Below are positions 60,300 through 64,000 of a stretch of DNA of 64,000 bases, one piece after another (the first letter of the stretch is position 1; each line of letters begins with the position of its first letter). The notes beneath the pieces were generated by a model, which did not search any database, was not told where the DNA came from, and worked only from the letters and a program-made list of their open reading frames with translations. The translations under genes and the position numbers were made by a program. This stretch comes from an uncultured bacterium (lineage in GTDB: Bacteria > Bacillota_I > Bacilli_A > RF39 > UBA660), in the NCBI GenBank assembly GCA_905216155.1, contig CAJMSU010000001.1, positions 1 to 64,000 on the forward strand, read 5' to 3'.

Positions 60300-62339
60300 T
60301 TATTTATATCCTTCTTTTGCTGCTATCATTTCTATAGTTGCTTCATTAATTGCATCATCTAATGATTTTATTTCATCAGTAATCATACTATATCCAACTG
60401 CAGCTCCAAATTCATGTGGAAGTGATTTCATTTCTTTAGTTAATTTTTTGGCATATGTTGAAACTTGTCTTTCGCTATAACCAACTAGGTATACTAAGAA
60501 TTCATTTCCATCAGTACGGATTACTTCACTATTTTCAAGTTGAGTATTAACAAGTATGCCTGCTGCTTTTATAATTAATTGGTCTCCTTCTTCATGTCCA
60601 TAATTATCATTTATATATTTAACATTATTTAAATCAACCATTACTATTGCTTGTGGGAATACCTTTGATGATTCCCATTCAGGCATTTTAGCATTTAAAT
60701 AATTTCTGTTTTTCAATGATGTTAACATATCTGTATATTTATGTCTATTTGTTGTTTTTATTTGTTTTACTTTTCTTTTTCTCTTTAGGAATAAATATAT
60801 TATAGTTAAGATAATTAATGGAACAAATATAATTATTAATACTACGGTATATACTTGTTCAAATGTTGAGTTTTCTAAAATAGATGCATTCATATTTTTA
60901 ATACCACTATTTCTATAATTATAGTAAGAGTTAGTATTTATTATATAGTTAAATAAATCATAAAATGCTTTATTGTTTTTCTTTACCATGAATTTATAAT
61001 CATTCATCATAGTATCCATATATAATAGTTTTAATTTTTTAAATTTAGTTGTTTGATAATTTGTATAAATTTCTTTATCTACAACCATCAATTTATTATC
61101 TTTTTGTTTTAATAATTGATCTAGATTATCATATGTTTTTATATCTGCTTTTGAATTAGATGAAAAATAATTATAAAGTGAATCATCTTTTATCATAGCA
61201 ATTTGTTTTCCTTTTAAACTTTCAAAGGAATTTACAATTTCGTCATTATCTTCTTTTGCTAAAACAACATATTTTTCTATAAATGTTGATAATGTTGGTG
61301 TATATTCATCATTACTGTAGTTATAATAATCAAAATATACATCTATTTCACCCTTATCTATAGCTTTTTCCAATTCTTTTTTTGTTTTATATTTTTTATA
61401 TTTAAATGAAATGTCTGCAAGTCTTGAAACCCTATCAATATATTCTCCAGCGATTCCTGCTACTTTTCCATTAACTTTTACTTCATATGGAGTATTTTCT
61501 ACATAACCATATGTATAGTTTTTAGATATTAAAGAAGCTTTTTCTTTGGCACTTAGATTATTTTTTTCTAAGTAATAGTTTAGATAAGCTTGGTTATATT
61601 CTTTTACGTACTTAGTTTGTTTCCATTTGTTGTAATATTTTGTTACTATTTTATTTAACTCTTTATTATTATCACTTAAAGTTAGAACAACTTTTTCTTT
61701 CATTTCAGTAAAGTAATAATTTATTGAGTAATTATTTTTTTCTATTGTGTAATCTAAATACATTATATTAGGAACAATTATCATATCTACTTCGTTATTA
61801 TCTAAAGCTTTATATAATTCTTTAATATTTTCATATGTTTTATATGAAAGGTTTGTACCTGATTTTAGATAATAACTAATTTCTGCTGATTTATCTTTGA
61901 ATACTCCAAATGTTATATTCTTCATATCCTTTATATCATTAATTCTTTGATATTCTTTTCCAATAGCTATATAGTTATCTTCAAATAATTCTAAATCTGT
62001 ATTTTTTAACTTTGTATCGTTGTTTAATATTCTTATTCTAAAGCTATCTGTTGATGGAGTTGATTCTTTTAAGTAAGGAATTTTGTTAAATTCTATTCCA
62101 ACGTTTTTTTCGAAATCATTAATGAAGTTAAAAATTACTCCTTCTCCATTTAATCCATATAATGGATAGTCATTTACTACTTCAAAGTCAAATGTTTTGT
62201 CGCTATTTTCTTGTACCCATTTTTTTTCAGCAACTGTTAGAGTTGTTGTTTTATCTTCCTTATTATAATATCTATAGACAAAGACAAATGCTAATAAGGC
62301 TATTACTATTGGAATTATAAATATATATTTCTTTTTCAT
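60300..62339 (-). CDS. Membrane receptor with solute-binding-like sensors and a degenerate GGDEF domain
   Basis: About 679 residues. N-terminal membrane helix (YIFIIPIVIALLAFVFVY), then two SBP-type sensor regions (roughly residues 35-270, with DMKNITFGVFKDKSAEISYY and NNEVDMIIVPNIMY; and 285-500, with GYVENTPYEVKVNGKVAGIAGEYIDRV and LKGKQIAMIKDDSLY). A second helix (~507-530) leads to the GGDEF domain: YTDMLTSLKNRNYLN, VDLNNVKYINDNYGHEEGDQL, but the active-site loop reads RTDGNEFLVYL rather than GGDEF. Family members make c-di-GMP; this one probably does not. Start at 62339 with AAGGGAAGT. Confidence 0.9.
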   Translation of the reverse strand: MKKKYIFIIPIVIALLAFVFVYRYYNKEDKTTTLTVAEKKWVQENSDKTFDFEVVNDYPLYGLNGEGVIFNFINDFEKNVGIEFNKIPYLKESTPSTDSFRIRILNNDTKLKNTDLELFEDNYIAIGKEYQRINDIKDMKNITFGVFKDKSAEISYYLKSGTNLSYKTYENIKELYKALDNNEVDMIIVPNIMYLDYTIEKNNYSINYYFTEMKEKVVLTLSDNNKELNKIVTKYYNKWKQTKYVKEYNQAYLNYYLEKNNLSAKEKASLISKNYTYGYVENTPYEVKVNGKVAGIAGEYIDRVSRLADISFKYKKYKTKKELEKAIDKGEIDVYFDYYNYSNDEYTPTLSTFIEKYVVLAKEDNDEIVNSFESLKGKQIAMIKDDSLYNYFSSNSKADIKTYDNLDQLLKQKDNKLMVVDKEIYTNYQTTKFKKLKLLYMDTMMNDYKFMVKKNNKAFYDLFNYIINTNSYYNYRNSGIKNMNASILENSTFEQVYTVVLIIIFVPLIILTIIYLFLKRKRKVKQIKTTNRHKYTDMLTSLKNRNYLNAKMPEWESSKVFPQAIVMVDLNNVKYINDNYGHEEGDQLIIKAAGILVNTQLENSEVIRTDGNEFLVYLVGYSERQVSTYAKKLTKEMKSLPHEFGAAVGYSMITDEIKSLDDAINEATIEMIAAKEGYK

Positions 62340-62352
62340 AGTTACTTCCCTT

Positions 62353-62799
62353 CTATCTATCCTTTGTCCATGAAAAACCATCTTTATTATGGTGTTTATA
62401 ACCTATTATTGGAAAATCATCTGATGTTGTATCTTTTTTTACAAATAATTGGATATCATAATATTTTAATTCGTTTTTTGTTAGTTTTTCTGTAATCTTA
62501 TTAGTTAAATTTTTGGCTGCATTTTTATCTGCTTCTGCATTTACAGTAGCCATTATATCAATTATTCTTCCTGATATTCTAACACTTGATTTAGTAACAA
62601 TACCATCACTTTCTAAATTTTGTTTTATAGCTTTCTTTGTAGACTCTGATATTTTTACTTTATTTTCTAATCTATTACCATATATGGCTTTTTCTTCTCC
62701 TGGTGATAGAAAATTTGTTACTTGTGCTATTAATAATACAAGTATTAAGAATACTATTACTGCTATAATAGTAAATTTGTTTTTCTTTAAAAAATCCAT
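62353..62799 (-). CDS. Single-pass membrane protein of unknown function
   Basis: 148 residues. One N-terminal helix (TIIAVIVFLILVLLIAQV), then a ~110-residue outer domain with a repeated strand-helix pattern (GIVTKSSVRISGRIIDIMATVNAEADKNAAKN), loosely like the Asp23/AmaP-type extracellular domains. That likeness is weak. Next gene in the same unit is the GGDEF-like receptor, 13 bp downstream. RBS GGGAAGTGATGATTA. Confidence 0.7.
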   Translation of the reverse strand: MDFLKKNKFTIIAVIVFLILVLLIAQVTNFLSPGEEKAIYGNRLENKVKISESTKKAIKQNLESDGIVTKSSVRISGRIIDIMATVNAEADKNAAKNLTNKITEKLTKNELKYYDIQLFVKKDTTSDDFPIIGYKHHNKDGFSWTKDR

Positions 62800-62863
62800 T
62801 AATCATCACTTCCCTAGTATTATAATTATACACTAACAAATATGCTTTTTCAATTACTAATAA

Positions 62864-64000
62864 TTATTTATTAAGTTCTTTTTCTAAAATATTATTTGCT
62901 ATTTGAGGGTTTGCACTACCTTTTGTTTCTTTCATTACTTGACCCATTAAATATTTTATAGCTCTTTCTTTTCCTTGTTTATAATCTTTTACACTTTCTT
63001 CGTTTTCACTTATTATTTTTATAATAATTTCTCTTATTTTATTATCATCTGTGATGTTTTCTATATGATTTTTATTTATTATTTCTTCTATTGTTGAATT
63101 TGTTTCTAATACTTCATCTAATATTTCTTTTAAATTTTTACTAGTTAGAGTATTATTATCTATATTATTAACTAAATCTATAAATCTTTCCTTTGAAAGT
63201 GTAGTTTCAGAAATACTTTTTTCATTTTTATTAAGATAAGCAGCTATATCACCTAATAAAAGATTGGCTGCTGTTTGAAAGTTTATATTTGCATTTAATA
63301 GTGTATTAAAGTAATCACTTATCATTCTATTTTGAACTATTTTTTTACTATTTATTTCTGATACTTTTAACTCTTGATATTTTTTTCTTCTTTCATCTGG
63401 TAGCATTGGAATTGTTTTTCTTACTTTTTCTATCATTTCATCTGTAATTATTACGTATGGAATATCTGGTTCTGGAAAATATCTATAATCATTTCCTGTT
63501 TCTTTTTCACGCATAAGTACCGTATCAGATATTTTATCATCATATCTTCTGGTTTGTTCTTTAAACGTTTGCCCATTTTCTAGTAGCTTTTCTTGTCTTA
63601 GAGCTTCTTTTTCTATACTTATTCCGACATTAGAGATTGAACCAATATTTTTTATTTCAACTTTTGTTCCGTATGGATCAGATTCATTTTTTCTAATTGA
63701 TATATTAGCATCTGCTCGCATAGAACCTTCTTCCATTTTACAATCACTTATATCACAATAAAACAATAATTCTTTTAATTTTTCTAGATATAGTTTTGCC
63801 TCTGTTGCACTTTCCATGCATGGTTTGGTTACTATTTCTATTAATGGTACTCCAGCTCTATTAAAGTCTAGTAAAGTTTTATCTTTTCTATGAGTACTTT
63901 TACAAGTATCTTCTTCTATGTGCATTTCTTCTATTTCTATTTTCTTTTTCTTACCATCTAATTCTATTTCTACATATCCATCATAGCCAATTGGAGTATC
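62864..64000 (-). CDS. gatB: Aspartyl/glutamyl-tRNA amidotransferase subunit B (5' end outside window)
   Basis: The frame is open to the right edge; about 378 C-terminal codons of a protein normally near 475 residues. HIEEDTCKSTHRKDKTLLDFNRAGVPLIEIVTKP, YCDISDCKMEEGSMRADANISIR and YRYFPEPDIPY are GatB signatures, with the C-terminal GatB/YqeY helical domain ending in KGSANPQIANNILEKEL. GatCAB amidates misacylated Glu-tRNA(Gln) or Asp-tRNA(Asn). The first 25 codons visible (from DTPIGYDGYVEIEL) precede the internal Met at 63925, which is not the start. Confidence 0.97.
   Translation of the reverse strand, partial: DTPIGYDGYVEIELDGKKKKIEIEEMHIEEDTCKSTHRKDKTLLDFNRAGVPLIEIVTKPCMESATEAKLYLEKLKELLFYCDISDCKMEEGSMRADANISIRKNESDPYGTKVEIKNIGSISNVGISIEKEALRQEKLLENGQTFKEQTRRYDDKISDTVLMREKETGNDYRYFPEPDIPYVIITDEMIEKVRKTIPMLPDERRKKYQELKVSEINSKKIVQNRMISDYFNTLLNANINFQTAANLLLGDIAAYLNKNEKSISETTLSKERFIDLVNNIDNNTLTSKNLKEILDEVLETNSTIEEIINKNHIENITDDNKIREIIIKIISENEESVKDYKQGKERAIKYLMGQVMKETKGSANPQIANNILEKELNK

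Overview
The window is very AT-rich, bacterial and densely coded. It reads like the chromosome of a low-GC, spore-forming Bacillota (class Bacilli in the broad sense, Mollicutes/Erysipelotrichia-like), most likely an uncultured gut-type lineage. The evidence is a forespore sigma factor with an anti-anti-sigma factor, a spoVAC-spoVAD-spoVAE operon, two perfect Spo0A-box sequences, ScpA/ScpB, GatB, and Gram-positive envelope machinery (LCP protein, LTA synthase-family enzyme, PASTA protein, GH25 and glucosaminidase hydrolases, TagF/TagGH-like proteins). No rRNA, CRISPR array or intact prophage was seen.

Layout. Positions 1-5400 are a minus-strand housekeeping run: a repeat-rich membrane-anchored protein cut by the window edge, an RluA pseudouridine synthase, an rRNA-type methyltransferase, a lipoprotein, a HAD phosphatase, a CmpB-like membrane protein and a GNAT acetyltransferase. 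Positions 5500-6870 are decaying DNA (a superoxide dismutase remnant and a broken KilA-N gene), followed by tRNA-Thr and tRNA-Leu and by scpA-scpB. Positions 9.8-14.4 kb form a sporulation island: spoIIAA-sigF with two 0A boxes upstream, a transglutaminase-like gene, then spoVAC-D-E. The usual middle gene of the spoIIA operon, spoIIAB, is absent, and SpoIIAA has lost its phosphorylatable serine.

A lipid kinase gene and an exceptionally long ricin-repeat/GH25 lysozyme gene follow. Positions 19.2-43.7 kb are a surface-glycopolymer locus, almost all on the minus strand. It encodes GalE, an SGNH esterase, a Wzy-like polymerase fused to a GT4 enzyme, several GT2 enzymes, a TagF-like polymerase, a TagGH-like ABC exporter, chimeric GT32 and GT2 enzymes, large polytopic membrane proteins, OatA-like acyltransferases (one frameshifted), a GtrA flippase-like protein, and a decayed ISLre2 element at its downstream end.

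Positions 43.8-62.8 kb hold wall-associated and signalling genes: a kinase-less PASTA protein, a second DUF6020-type membrane protein, an M29 aminopeptidase, a large glucosaminidase with Ig-like domains, an LCP protein with an extra solute-binding-like region, a TetR regulator, an LTA synthase-family protein with a small partner, a YihY/BrkB protein, and a receptor with solute-binding modules and a degenerate GGDEF domain. gatB runs off the right edge.

Decay is scattered through the window: ISLre2, an internally deleted IS30 copy, two related Rpn-type remnants that both sit directly after a gene's stop codon, and pseudogenes of sod, KilA-N and an acyltransferase. All calls are from reading the sequence; no database search was run.
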